This document shows, piece by piece, positions 1 through 11,947 of a stretch of DNA of 64,000 bases (positions within the stretch are counted from its first letter, which is position 1; every line of letters begins with the position of its first letter). A model generated the notes under the pieces. It was not told the DNA's origin. It was given only the letters and a program-made list of their open reading frames with translations, and made no database searches. The position numbers and the translations under genes are program-made. Source of the stretch: Branchiostoma floridae (lineage: Eukaryota > Chordata > Leptocardii > Amphioxiformes > Branchiostomatidae); NCBI RefSeq assembly GCF_000003815.2, contig NC_049994.1:16685280-16749279 (forward strand), given 5' to 3'.

Positions 1-339
1 TTATTACAGAGAAAAAGTTTTTTTGTGCGAAAACCCACGTCCTAACATATTTTGCCATGTCGTCGTGAGCGCTAAAGGCGCAAGCCGTCGCAAGGGAGGT
101 CCGGAGAAACTTCATTTTCTGCATTCTAGGAGTACTTTTTGCCCGAAACAAGCTAAGTTTGACTCTAAAATCTGTATGAGTTATTACGTTTTTGAGGGCG
201 ACGCTTCCGCAACATATTTTACCATGTCCAGCGCCGAAGGCCGGGAGGCTCGGAGAAATTTTGAAATCTGGACCCTTTGAAACACCATTTCCTGCATTTT
301 TAGGGGTTCTATCTGGCATTTTAAAAACGTGTTACGAAG

Positions 340-530
340 AATTGCTTAGTAACGCTTAACGGCGAATTCGGTATAACAAATAACGATTAACGTTGAATTA
401 AAACGACCAATAACGCTTCACGAAGAATATACCGATAACGATTAACGTTGAATTAGAGCGGGTCGGTAACGATTAACGGTGAATTAAAATGGCTCGTAAC
501 GCTTAACGGAAAAAGGCATGCAGACCCTCA
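340..530. repeat. Short AACGATTAACG-type repeat block
   Basis: Four or so loosely repeated words of the form taacgattaacg(t/g)tgaatta follow one another, ending with the word ggcatgcagaccct. A diverged copy in the opposite orientation lies near 19040-19300 (agggtctgcatgcc followed by caccgttaag and gttaatcg words). This indicates a dispersed element. No coding potential is evident. Confidence 0.5.
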
Positions 531-540
531 GAAGTCATAT

Positions 541-1240
541 TGGGTGTACAGTACATCTAGATTCTTCATGCTTAGATATAATATAGTGTCATGAACAGTT
601 TTTGGTTGTAGACATTTCTAGAGTCCCACAGAGACAGAAGCCAGTGCCCAGTATTTACATGTCAACACAGATTGGGAGGAAGCTGAAACATAATCAGGAT
701 GGAGGAAGGAGATGTGGGATTAGGGCTGTATAACTTTAGCAGGATTAAGTCTCCTTAGACTGTGCAGACGGCAATGTCAGGAAGTTTTGTACCACCAGCA
801 CACGTCTTGGAAATTAAGAAGCATGCTTTTTGCCAGCCTGATATCTTCAGCATTGTTGGAAAGGCCGTACCAATTTATTTCCTTGCTTCTCATGCAAATG
901 TCTGACAGAAAACTTGACTTTGACCAACCAAAATGAAACAACCAAGACGCAGACTGTCTCCTCTGTTTTATGTTGATTTAAAAGCACTTTCTTTTATCTG
1001 TGCACCAGCAATTCGTAATTCACAAAAAAACATACATCCAGGTTCTTGAATATTTCTAACTTAAACTTTAGGAAGAGGTAAATACAGTATCAAAACTGGC
1101 TGAAAACAGAGGGACGGCTCATAAAAAACTTTAACTCTGTTTTTGACTTTTATGTTCAATTTCTAGTTCAGCATTTAGTTCTTTTGAACAACCAACAAAT
1201 CAAATTGATACCTAAGCTAAACATAAGGTCAGCACAACAT
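541..1240. other. Noncoding stretch, nothing recognised
   Basis: AT-rich unique-looking sequence between two repeat blocks. I see no long reading frame, splice-site pair with coding bias, or repeat family in it. Confidence 0.4.
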
Positions 1241-1241
1241 A

Positions 1242-2757
1242 GTTTTATACTGATAACCCAGAAAAACACACAGTCATGGTCCTCTCCTGTACTTGGCCTT
1301 GTCGTTAACCATAGTGTTAAACACAGATCTACATTTTGTAGATAACCCAGAGAAACACGCAGTGGTCCTCCCCTGTACTTCGCCTTGTCGTTAACCATAG
1401 TGTTAGACACAGATCTACATTTTGTAGATAACCCAGAGAAACACGCAGTGGTCCTCCCCTGTACTTGGCCTTGTCGTCATTTTGTAGATAACCCAGAGAA
1501 ACACGCAGTGGTCCTCCCCTGTACTTGGCCTTGTCGTTAACCATAGTGTTAGACACAGATCTACATTTTGAAGACAACCCACAAAAACACGCAGTGGTCC
1601 TCCCCTGTACTTGGCCTTGTCGTTAACCATAGTGTTAGACACAGATCTACATTTTGAAGACAACCCACAAAAACACGCAGTGGTCCTCCCCTGTACTTGG
1701 CCTTGTCGTTAACCATAGTGTTAAACACAGATCTACATTTTGTAGATAACCCAGAGAAACACGCAGTGGTCCTCCCCTGTAACCATGGTGTTAAACACAG
1801 ATCTACATTTTGTAGATAACCCAGAGAAACACGCAGTGGTCCTCCCCTGTAACCATGGTGTTAAACACAGATCTACATTTTGTAGATAACCCAGAGAAAC
1901 ACGCAGTGGTCCTCCCCTGTACTTGACCTTGTCGTTAACCATAGTGTTAGACACAGATCTACATTTTGTAGATAACCCAGAGAAACACGCAGTGGTCCTC
2001 CCCTGTACTTGGCCTTGTCGTTAACCATAGTGTTAAACACAGATCTACATTTTGTAGATAACCCAGAGAAACACGCAGTGGTCCTCCCCTGTACTTGGCC
2101 TTGTCGTTAACCATAGTGTTAGACACAGATCTACATTTTGTAGATAACCCAGAAAAACACACAGTGGTCCTCTCCTGTACTTGGCCTTGTCGTCATTTTG
2201 TAGATAACCCAGAGAAACACACAGTGGTCCTCCCCTGTACTTGGCCTTGTCGTTAACCATAGTGTTAGACACAGATCTACATTTTGAAGACAACCCACAA
2301 AAACACGCAGTGGTCCTCCCCTGTACTTGGCCTTGTTGTTAACCATAGTGTTAAACACAGATCTACATTTTGTAGATAACCCAGAGAAACACGCAGTGGT
2401 CCTCCCCTGTACTTCGCCTTGTCGTTAACCATAGTGTTAGACACAGATCTACATTTTGTAGATAACCCAGAAAAACATGCAGTGGTCCTCCCCTGTACTT
2501 GGCCTTGTCTTAACCATAGTGTTAAACACAGATCTACATTTTGTAGATAACCCAGAGAAACAGGCAGTGGTCCTCCCCTGCACTTGGTCTTGTGTTAACC
2601 ATTATGATAGTGTTAAACACAGATCTACATTTTGAAGATAACCCAGAGAAACACGCAGTGGTCCTCCCCTGTAACCATGGTGTTAAACACAGATCTACAT
2701 TTTGTAGATAACCCAGAGAAACACGCAGTGGTCCTCCCCTGTACTTGGCCTTGTCGC
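1242..2757. repeat. 86-bp minisatellite array
   Basis: About 18 tandem units of roughly 86 bp, each carrying the words gataacccagagaaacac, gcagtggtcctcccctgt, acttggccttgtcg and acagatctacattttg. Some units are shortened: one class lacks the acttggccttgtcgtt part, another jumps from gtcgt straight to cattttgtagat. Copies differ by only a few percent, which suggests recent expansion or homogenisation. Open frames on the minus strand are a by-product of a stop-poor unit. Since 86 is not a multiple of three, they change frame from unit to unit and do not indicate a protein. Confidence 0.93.
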
Positions 2758-2869
2758 TGACCCCTCACGGTTCCCAAACACAGACATGGCGTCTGGCTGC
2801 AGACCACAACCAGATGTCAGGGAAGGCTTCTGTTGGAGCGGGGATGACAGACAACCGGCAGACGCGGGA

Positions 2870-5290
2870 ACGACAACGTCAAACTTACCGCTGCACGCAA
2901 AGTCACGACAACACGCTTGGTCTCTGACTTCAAGTTCAGACCAACAAGCTCAATATCATGAAGGGTGCTTCCTATTTCATGAAGCCATCAAGATATTTTG
3001 GCAAGCAAAAGTTTTGTCAGAAATTCATTGTCAAACCTGCCACTGCACACAAATTCAAGACAACATGCTTGGTCTCTGACTTCCAGTTCAGATCATCAAA
3101 TTCAACATTACCAAGGGCTATTTCTTTTAGGTGAAGAAATCACTATGTCTTGGCAGACTGAATCACCAGTAGTCATTGTCAAACCTCCTACTGCACGCAA
3201 AGTTATTGCAACATGCTTGGTCTTTGACTTCAAGTTCAAACCTAGGAGGTCGACATCACCTTGGGCTATTCCTTTCACATGAAGCAATCAAGATATTTTG
3301 GCAAACTAAAAATTGGGCAGGCCCTCATGGTCAAACCTACATTTGTACGTGTATGACTGCACGCAAAGCCAAGACATTTCGTCTCTGACTTCAAGTTCAG
3401 ACCAACAAGTTCGACATCATCAAGGGCTGTTCCTTACGTAAAGCAATCAAGATGTTTTGGCAACCTGAAATTTTGTTTGATCAAGAGCTCTTGGTCAAAC
3501 CTACCGCTGCATGCAAAGTCACAACAACATGCTTGGTCTCTGACTTCAACTTCACACCAACAAGCTTCAACAACACCAAGGGCTATTTCTTTTGCAATCA
3601 TGAAGTTTTGACAAACTGTATTAGTCATTGTGTAACCTTTGGAAGACCAAATGCAAATCTTTAAAGCTCTGGAATCAAGTTCATAATCAAATACTGGATA
3701 CTACTACTCACACCAACAAGTTCAACATTACCAAGGCCAATTCTTTCTAGTAGACTACATACTTTTTTTATTAAGGTAATCAAGATGTTTTGGAAAACTG
3801 AAATTTTGACAAGAGTTCATGGTCAAACCTATGACTGCATGCAAAGTAAAGACAAGATGTTTGATTTCTGACATCACGTTGAAACCAACAACTTTCCCAA
3901 GGGCTATTTCTTTTACGTTATGCGATCAAGATATTTTGGCAAACCAAAAATTTGGCAAGACATCATTGTCAAACCCATGACTGCACGCAAAGTCATGTCA
4001 GGATGTTTGATTTCTGAGTTCAAGTTCAAACCAACAACTTCAACATCATGAAGCTTAGTTTCTCTTATGTGAGGCAGTGAAGAAGTTTTGGCAAACTGAA
4101 TTTGTCAATGTCAAATCTTTGCATGACCAAATGCAAATTATCAAACTTGACTTCAAGTTCATGCCAACAAGTTCAACATCAACAAGACCTTTTCCTTTTA
4201 CATCATGCAATCAAGATATTTTGGCAAAGCAAAAATTTGGCAAGAGCTCATGGTCAAACCTATGACTGAAGGCAAAGTTATGACTAGATGTTTGATGATT
4301 TCTGGCTTCAAGTTCAAACCAGCAAGTTCAACATCATGAAGCTATTTCTCTTACGTGAGGCAATCATGAAATTTTGGCAAACTGAATTGGTTATTGTCAA
4401 ACATTTGCATGACCAAATCCAAATCATTAATGCTTTGACTTCAAGTTTATCATCATCAAGGCCTATTCCTCTTGCATCATATAATCAAGATGTTTTGGCA
4501 AACCAAAAATTTGGCAGGAACTCAGGGTCAAACCTATGACTGCACACAAAGTCGTGACAAGAGGCCTTATTTCTGATGTCAAGTTCAAACCAACAAGTTC
4601 AATTACAACATGAAGCTATTTCTTCTACGTGAGGCAATAACAAACTTTTGGCAAACTGAATTGGTCATTGTCAAACCTTTGCAAGACCAAACGCACATTA
4701 TCAAAGCTTGACTTCAATTTTAAGTTAAGACCAACAAACTCAACATCAACCAAGGCCTCCTGCCTCCTAAGGCAATCAAGATGTTTTGGCAAACTAAAAC
4801 TTTGGCAAGAACGCATTGTCAAACCCATGACTACACACAAAGTCAAGACGCTTGGTGATTTCTGACTTCAAGTTCAGAGCAGCAAATTCAACATCATCCA
4901 AGGCCCATTCCTTTTAGATGAAGGCTGAGGCAATCAAGATGTTTTGGCAATCTGAAATTTTGGCAGGAACTCATAGCTAAACCACTAACATAAACCACCA
5001 AGCTTTGTCACCACAAGTGAGCTGGTCTCTGACTTCAAGTTCAAACGACCAAGTTCAACAAAGCAAAGCGTTCTTCCTTTTACAAGGGCAAGCCAAGAAA
5101 TTTTGGCAAGCTGAACTTCTTTGGCAAACTCTTTTTCAAACCTCTAACTGCATGCAAAGCTCTGGAACCTTTGCAATATGCATGACAAGTGGCTTGGTGA
5201 GTTAGGAAGTTTTAGCAAATTGAACTTTTAGCAGACTCCTTGTTAAAATTACAACTGCACGCAAAGCTAGATAGTAGATTGGTCACAATA
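2870..5290. repeat. Decayed ~150-bp tandem satellite
   Basis: About 16 strongly diverged units, recognisable by the recurring order: gacttcaagttcaaacc, aacaagttcaacatca, aagggctatttcttt, gcaatcaagatgttttggca, aaactgaaattttggcaag, ctcatggtcaaacctatgactgcacgcaaagtc. The spacing of the ttcaagttca word (about 2928, 3079, 3229, 3389, 3542, then 4019, 4150, 4307, 4577, 4866, 5031) gives periods of 130-160 bp. Units differ by indels that are not multiples of three, so the small open frames (such as 4077-4265) are not maintained. This looks like an old satellite rather than a gene. Confidence 0.88.
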
Positions 5291-6690
5291 ACTGGTTAGG
5301 TCTCTGATTTTTACATCCCTCTTCAACTTAGAGAACTGGGCTAGTAGCATTGCATGAAACAAGCACTTTTCAGAAAAACATTAATTTTAAATTACAAAAC
5401 ATGTCATTATGTCTTCAATATTGTGTTTCATGGCAGTTGGCAGTAATAACTCTGGAATTCTACAGTGTAAACAAGTATGGGGTCTGCATGGGGGGGTCCT
5501 AACTGTGCTTTATGCTAAATTCCGGAGGTCCGCCTAGATATTACACTATATTCAAAAGGACAATGAATTACAGTATCAACACAAAATTTGCCTCTTCGCT
5601 ATAAGGTCTCATTGATGAGTTTCTTCTTCCCATAGACTTCTATGTTATAATTCGTGGTTTAAATGGGCGCTTTCATAATGAAGCTACGTGAAATTTCAGC
5701 AGATTTTTCATTCTATGTCGAGCACATTTGCCCTATATGGTGGGAAAAAATTGCCAACGTAAACTATACGTAGGAACTTTTTTTATAGCAATGACAAACT
5801 ACGATCAGTCAATCCCCACAAAAGGCACTTTTTCGCTGCTGGTGTACAACCGCACCACTCAGAACCCATGACTGTGTACCTCCGACCTAGCATGCGGCTG
5901 CAAAACTTTACCTGCTAATTTCTTCAGTTACAAACAAGCTTTCACCAATTCAACTTTTGAGATCAGTTCCACTGGCTAAAAGGGAATTTCTCACCGCTAA
6001 AAACACGCGTCCGTGCAGCCGTTTATTTTTTGGCTCGGATCTCTTTTAGGGTACCCACTCGGAGTAATACATGAATGAGACCTTAAGTCACGAGGATAAA
6101 AGGATAAATCAGTTTTCCCGCACATTATGGGAATCTAAAATAGCCTGCCTATGCCTTATGGAAAAGGGAATGCAGACCCCAATTATGGAGACCACAAACC
6201 ACATCAGTGTCAGCACCTGCACTAATGAATATGGCCATAACGAAGCGTGGTCTCAAATGTCCCCATTTGGTGTATACCAACAACAGTGGTTACAGCTAAG
6301 GCCAGTAAGGGCATTAAAAGACCCTACTCTTATGTTGTAATCAGCAAGCACTTTTAAGTGTACGAAGACACATCATCACTTGAAGAAAACCTTATGACAA
6401 TCCCAGTTCTACCTACCTACCTAGTCCCTTGATCTCCAGTCAACTTTCAATTGTCCCCAGGCCCGTCTTTCCCTTGTCAGAGTTAGCCTTTGATTAAAAA
6501 ATGTAATGCTAACCTGGAAAAGTAACAATTTACAAACAACGCCTGAAAAGCTGATCCATGCCATGCAATTAGTAGTCATTTTTTTAAAAATCTGGATATA
6601 CCAATCCACCTTTTTTACCCATCCCTATGAGAAAACTTCCATCCCAGGATGGAGGGATGGGTCCTGGAGACAACCCTACTTTCGACTATT
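5291..6690. other. Noncoding stretch
   Basis: No gene recognised. The frames at 6071-6340 and 6506-6868 lack family motifs and convincing splice context, and the latter runs into a MITE. Confidence 0.4.
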
Positions 6691-6692
6691 AA

Positions 6693-6932
6693 GCCTGGGT
6701 ACCATCCTATTTCTACCCGGAAACCTTGCACTTGCTACCTTAAAAATATTTTTTAGGGCAGCGAGTGCAAGGAGCCCCCGTAGAAATTCATACGTTAACG
6801 TGGTCCGGGATCCGAGACAGAACAACAGAGAAGTGATATGTATAGTGTATAATGAATGTCAGAGCTAGAAGCGACTGTATATAGTATATGATGAACGCCG
6901 GAGCGAACTATTTTCTGTATGGTGCCCAGGCT
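6693..6932. mobile_element. MITE, GCCTGGGTACCAT termini
   Basis: Starts with gcctgggtaccatc and ends with the imperfect inverse ggtgcccaggc. It contains the internal words acaacagagaagtga and tatagtgtataatgaa. Two relatives occur at 26328-26509 and, in reverse, at 37439-37830. All share the ends and the inner words (acagagaagcgactgtata), so this is a dispersed nonautonomous element with short inverted termini. Confidence 0.65.
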
Positions 6933-7197
6933 ACATCAGAACTGCTACCCTAACTGTGATTGTCCGACATACAAAAGACTCAATCAGCCTTGCTGTCCGA
7001 CCCCCTATAGAGAAAACCACTGTCCCAAACGTAATGGCTCAAACACCAGACCAATGCATCAAGAGTCTTCCCAAACAATAAACCGTGCTGTCAGGCTCTG
7101 GTGCCAAGGTATATTAGGGAGGTATTTTAAATGCTGGGCCGTTTGTTTGGGGACTAGTTTGGCATGCTTGAAGGAGTGATGCTGTACAGACGGTTGG

Positions 7198-7475
7198 TGT
7201 ATGCAATTTAGTGGCTCAGGATTCTAAAGTATTGGGCCTAGGATTAGGGAAAAAACTGTTGTTTCTTGTTTCAGTCCTGAAGAAATTAGGGTCAGTACCT
7301 TAGGTCCTCCTGTGCCGTGAGGCACATTGGGCAGCAAGTTATTTCCACCGTCCTCTGTAACGAACTGTAGGTAGGGATTATCTTCTTAAATTTCTTTCTT
7401 AGACTAAATTGGCGCAAACTTAAGTGATACAATACAGTTTAACAAAGTAGAACTGAAATGTATGAGGATGCTTAA
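7198..7475. repeat. Direct repeat, left copy
   Basis: The stretch beginning gtatgcaatttagtggctca is repeated at 7667-7862 (atgcaatatagtggctca). Shared internal words are gtaggtagggattatctt and gtgatacaatacagttta. The copies flank the foldback element at 7478-7665. The left copy carries about 80 extra bases. Confidence 0.75.
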
Positions 7476-7477
7476 TA

Positions 7478-7665
7478 TACTAAACTTTTTTAAACGTTTT
7501 TTCAGTCGTTTTTATCGGGCTTTCAATTTTTTTATTTTATCTTGTTGTATCAAAACCAGTTTGGCTGGCGGACTTCAAGAATAATGACAAAATAGAAAGC
7601 TCGATAAAAACGACTAAAAAAAACGTTTAAAAAAACGCCGGAGCCTAACCTCTGCTTGGAGAGTA
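7478..7665. mobile_element. Foldback MITE (CTCTCCAAGCAGAGG family), left end lost
   Basis: Two inverted arms: aaacgttttttcagtcgttt on the left and aacgactaaaaaaaacgttt on the right. The right terminus is gcctaacctctgcttggaga. The outermost part of the left arm is missing. It belongs to the same family as the copies at 51668, 54240, 55424 and 63327. Confidence 0.7.
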
Positions 7666-7666
7666 G

Positions 7667-7862
7667 TATGCAATATAGTGGCTCAGGATTCCAAAGTATT
7701 AGGCCTAGAAAAAAAATGTTGTGTTCCCTGTCTCAGTCCTTAAAAGTTGAGATCGGTAGGTAGGGATTATCTTTTTTAATTTCTCTTTTTGGCTAAATTG
7801 GCCAAAACTAAAGTGATACAATACAGTTTAACAAAGTAGGACGGAAATGCATGCGGATACTT
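7667..7862. repeat. Direct repeat, right copy
   Basis: Right-hand copy of the repeat described at 7198-7475, about 80-90 percent similar by eye, immediately after the foldback element. Confidence 0.75.
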
Positions 7863-9970
7863 TCAAACTTTAATTCTGTGCTTATTGGTTACAAATCTGT
7901 GGATACATTTATCCTTCATTTTTGAATCAATCAATCAATCAATCAATGACCTTTATTTAGCCTGGAATGGATAGGCTGAATAAAAATTCTCACTGGAAGA
8001 GGTAAGTCCAAGATGCAATATGGTTTTCAAGGAAGAACTAAACAGTCCTTCAAACTTTTCTTTGTAGTTAATTGTACAATGTTCCACAGTATGCAACACC
8101 TTCCTATGCAAATAAAACTATTAACGTTACTAACATTAGTGTTGAAAAATACCCATTTGATTTTAACATTTAATGTTAGTGGTATTTCAGAAAAAGAAAA
8201 AAGAGGAAGATTTAATACATGCAAAAGAAAGCAATTTGCCAGTGTACAGTTTGATATACTAATGTTGCTTTGTTGATTATTACTGTATACATTTTAGTAC
8301 AACCAAAACACACTGCTTATTCATCCAACAGTAACCCTTTTGTGTTTGCTCCCTATAGTCCAGTTGACCAACTGGGGAGAGAGCGTGAAATCACTTAAAG
8401 AAACAAAACCTTAAAGGTCATGCCCTACTGTCTTACACATTGGGGTTTCCACACACAAATGTGTTAACAGTCTTGGTCACAGCTTTTAAAATCATTACAG
8501 AAAGACATAAAGTGACAAAGTGTGAACTTTAGGAAAGGACGGTGGCGAAAAGACAACATGAAAACAGATACTTGGCTAGGATTATCTTACAATCTTTCAC
8601 AATTGTAACAATTTCTTACCTCATATCCTTTCAGATTCCGACAGTAAGCAGCTAAAGTCCTAACATGTCTCAAGAAATCCTCAGCTTTTTTCCTAAGTGC
8701 CAGTACTAAGAGAATTACTAGTATTTCCAGTGACAAAAGACAAGACAGTATGGTACTTTACGCAACTCAATCCCCCTGTAATCCCCATAGCGGCACCCAC
8801 AGCGGCACCCAACCGTGAGGTACCGAGAAAGGGAACATCACGATTTTCAACACCACCAAAATTGTCTCTTTCTATTATTGTACCAATTAACAACAAAGGA
8901 TTGCCCTTCCAAAAGAGCTAAGGAGCTTTATCTGTAATATTTTCGGTAAAATATGTAAAGGAAGATGAGAGACACGGAAAAGAAAGTGTCCAAACTATTA
9001 GTGTGGAACCGTTAATGTTTTTCTTTCCAGTTGACAGAAGACTAGTCGTCTTCGACTTACGTTACAAGTTGCGAAGATTCTTTTCTCCTCTTCTCAAGCT
9101 AGAAGTCTTACCAAAACCAACAATCTATAAGATAAAACTACGTCCAACTAGAGATTTAGAACTCTTTAGTCGGGTCGAATCCCTGGCACTTTAAATCTTA
9201 ATTGAAAACAGTCCGGCGGTAACTTTATTTTGACAGTTCTGGCCGCCTGCCTACCAGGAAAGCGATATCAACTCCTGATGGAGGCGGAGAATGATTTTGG
9301 TCCCTCACTAAGAACAAACTCCCCACGCAAAAAGGACTCGCTTGCGATAAAACACTGGTAGTTCAAAGCTGCAACTGCAAGAGAGGAATGGGTTTATACT
9401 TACAGACACGTGGATAGCACACTCCCACACAAAAGAGCGGATATTTTGGGGGTGTTGAGGCCGGAGTGTACTGTACCGACTGTTTCCTCTTCGCTCTGTT
9501 GATGTTTGGATGATTGACGCGGGGCCTAACACGGTACCAAGGCGGCCCTGGCACAACTTCAAAACTGTGCCTGACGCACTTTTCCCTTTAAGTGTCCATC
9601 TCCTTTCTGATTTTATCTCGATAATGATCATTTCTGTCAAGAAAAAGCGATTATACGCTTCATATGAATGGAAAGTACGTCATTTGTCGGTGACCTTTCG
9701 CTGTTCGAATCGACTCAATGTCAAATGATCTCAAATAGTTTTGGCAACTGCCTAGCCTGGGCGGAAACAACTTGTAACGTATGTCAATCAAATAGGAAAT
9801 ACTCCTACAAAATTAAATTAAGTGAGTTATTACGGTAGTCTTGTTGACTCAAGGTATTGTTCACGAAAGACCACAGAAAATGTGAATGAGAATAGGGGAA
9901 ATGAAAGAATGTGAACAACCTTAATTAAGCATTTATAAAGTAATGTCTTTGTCTGCCCAGGTGATGATCA
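7863..9970. other. Noncoding stretch
   Basis: Contains a short (aatc)n run near 7927-7946 followed by cctttatttagcctgg, which resembles the 3' end of a reversed LINE or SINE. The overlapping frames at 8693-8921 and 9308-9640 have no recognisable domain. Nothing else is supported. Confidence 0.35.
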
Positions 9971-9972
9971 TT

Positions 9973-10150
9973 TAACTCCAAGCAAATCCTACGGTAGCAT
10001 ATGCATAAGTTAGTATCAATAGGTGGCAGTGGAGTGAAGCCGGCCTAGGAATGTGTATGCTGCCGGCTCCGGTGCCCGTCTGACTCCCTTTGGCGACTCC
10101 TTTGCCATCTTTGATACTATTTTATGGCACCGCAGGAGACTTGGAAATTG
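9973..10150. mobile_element. MITE (TCCAAGCAGATCC family) with 9-bp target duplication
   Basis: Begins taactccaagcaaatcctac and ends ggcaccgcaggagacttgga with imperfect inverted termini. It is flanked by the identical 9-mers atgatcatt at 9964-9972 and 10151-10159. Relatives lie at 51078-51261 and 62376-62517. The internal words agtgaagccggcctagga are shared with the 51-kb copy. A 9-bp duplication is typical of Mutator-like (MuDR) elements; that assignment is inference. Confidence 0.8.
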
Positions 10151-10159
10151 ATGATCATT

Positions 10160-11940
10160 TAACTTCAAATATAACTTTTTTTCAAAATTATTTTGACTAC
10201 TTTCAAATATCCAGCATGTGCTGGGATATCAAAAGTTAGTGGTTTGGATTCTCAAAATTCTCGAAAATGATTTCATCACTAACGTTTCGGGATTGAAAGA
10301 AATGGTAACGTTAGAAATTAGCCAAATGTTGAGAATAAATTTCCAGAGGAGTGGTTGGGAATCGTAAATTATTTGGCTGAGTACATCACTCGCTTTTTCT
10401 TCTTTTCTTTTCTTTTCTTTTCAAGTTTTCTGAGGAGAACACAAGTTTCACATTGCGTGCACTGCTTGTTCTTTCCGCAATGTGGCGATGTTGCAAAGCA
10501 ACAAACTTCGGACCTTCTCGAGTGAAGGGCTGGGCTCACAGGCTAGCACTCTGGGCTGGATTCATAAGGTTGACTAACCGTCATGAGTTTGACACATTCA
10601 TCCCTTCTACATCAAGAAAACGAACTAAATGTTCCTGTAGTCATATAACGTTACTACACTGTGTAGAATCTGTAACGTTATACTATTCGATGCAAGATTG
10701 TCTCCAGGACCCGTTCCTCTAATCATTCCTCCGTCCTGGGACAAAAATTTGCTATAAAGCTAATCTTACGAGACTGACTGAATGCTTGCTACATACTTGG
10801 ACATTCTATTCGCAAACAAACAAACAAACAGACAGACAGAAAAACAAACAAACAGACAAACGCTGATGGAAACATTACATCTTCAGCAGAGAAGAACATG
10901 ATTAGGTGGGCCATAGCCTGATTAAATCTCGCTTATAGCAGCCCGCCCAGCATCCGCCGGCCTCCGCGGGGAGGGGGCCAGCTACAGCCCCGGACAGCAG
11001 AGTTTGTGTTAGGTGGGCCAATGACCTCGGCTATGATGCAACCGGCGTCAGCCTTCAGCCAGGTAACATCTAATTACTCCATGTTGGAAGGTACAATCGC
11101 GGACCTTGGAGGACACAATAGCGACACCAGTTATCTCATCAGATCACTCAGTTAACTCAGTTAAACGGCCGGCCCTGAAAACATGTATTTACGCATGTAT
11201 TACTTCACGCACTCTTTTACTTAAGTGTTAAGAGAAACGCCTGGCCTTTGCTGAAAGAGATTCAGTTTGCGTCTAAGTAACGATCAACACTTTCCATTCT
11301 GACGTCTGAGTTCAGTACGTATTTTAAAGCCTTTATAGGTGTACAAAAATACTTTTTTTCTGTTAGATCAGGTTAAAAATGGGGTGCAGGATATCTTGAG
11401 TTCAAACGGCTGTGTTGTGAGTGCATTTGAGGCCATGTGACGTCATCTCTATTAAGCCGATCAACCAGTTTTTGAGGCAACTCCTGTGATACACAAAGCC
11501 CTTTCTAAATCCACGGAAAGTGCGACCTGACAAGGTATGTATCTGTTTATTTTCAACAAGAAACACACAAAAAGTTTTAATTGTGGAAACATTGGACGGG
11601 GACAAAACGTTTGGAAAAAAATCAAGATTGTTACGCTTTGGTGCGCCTGCGTAACTTCAGTAACGTTAAATTTATCATTATTTTGTTTGGCAGCTGGCCG
11701 AATTACATTTCGTCAGCTTTTTTCGTATGATTAAAACTGTTTACAACTTTGGCTGTCTTGTTTATGAATGAAGACTTATGCCTTTTTTGTACATTTTTGC
11801 CCCATTTGGCTAAGTACAACCACAAGAAGATATTTTATAGCTCATATCAATTAGTTGATATGACTCGTGTATGGATTCAGGCTCTTTTAGCTTTTCTGTA
11901 TAATATTCTTCTTTAACATCGGTTGGTATATTTTCGTACA
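10160..11940. other. Noncoding stretch upstream of the 12-kb gene
   Basis: Holds short pyrimidine (ttttctttt) and (caaacaaacaga) runs near 10400 and 10815. A GC-rich patch at 10930-11060 (ccgcccagcatccgccggc) could belong to a promoter or CpG island of the following gene, but no start site can be read. The frame at 10453-10722 has no recognised domain. Confidence 0.3.
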
Positions 11941-11947
11941 GATCAAG

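Noticed and set aside
1242-2757. CRISPR-like repeat-spacer appearance
   Set aside because: Repeats are contiguous 86-bp units without unique spacers, and the genome is eukaryotic.
1168-2807. Series of minus-strand frames of 60-82 codons with repeating KAKYRGGPLR
   Set aside because: Unit length 86 is not divisible by three and frames switch, so this is the minisatellite and not a repeat protein.
9308-9640. 110-codon minus-strand frame
   Set aside because: No recognisable domain; overlapping frames on the other strand are of similar quality.
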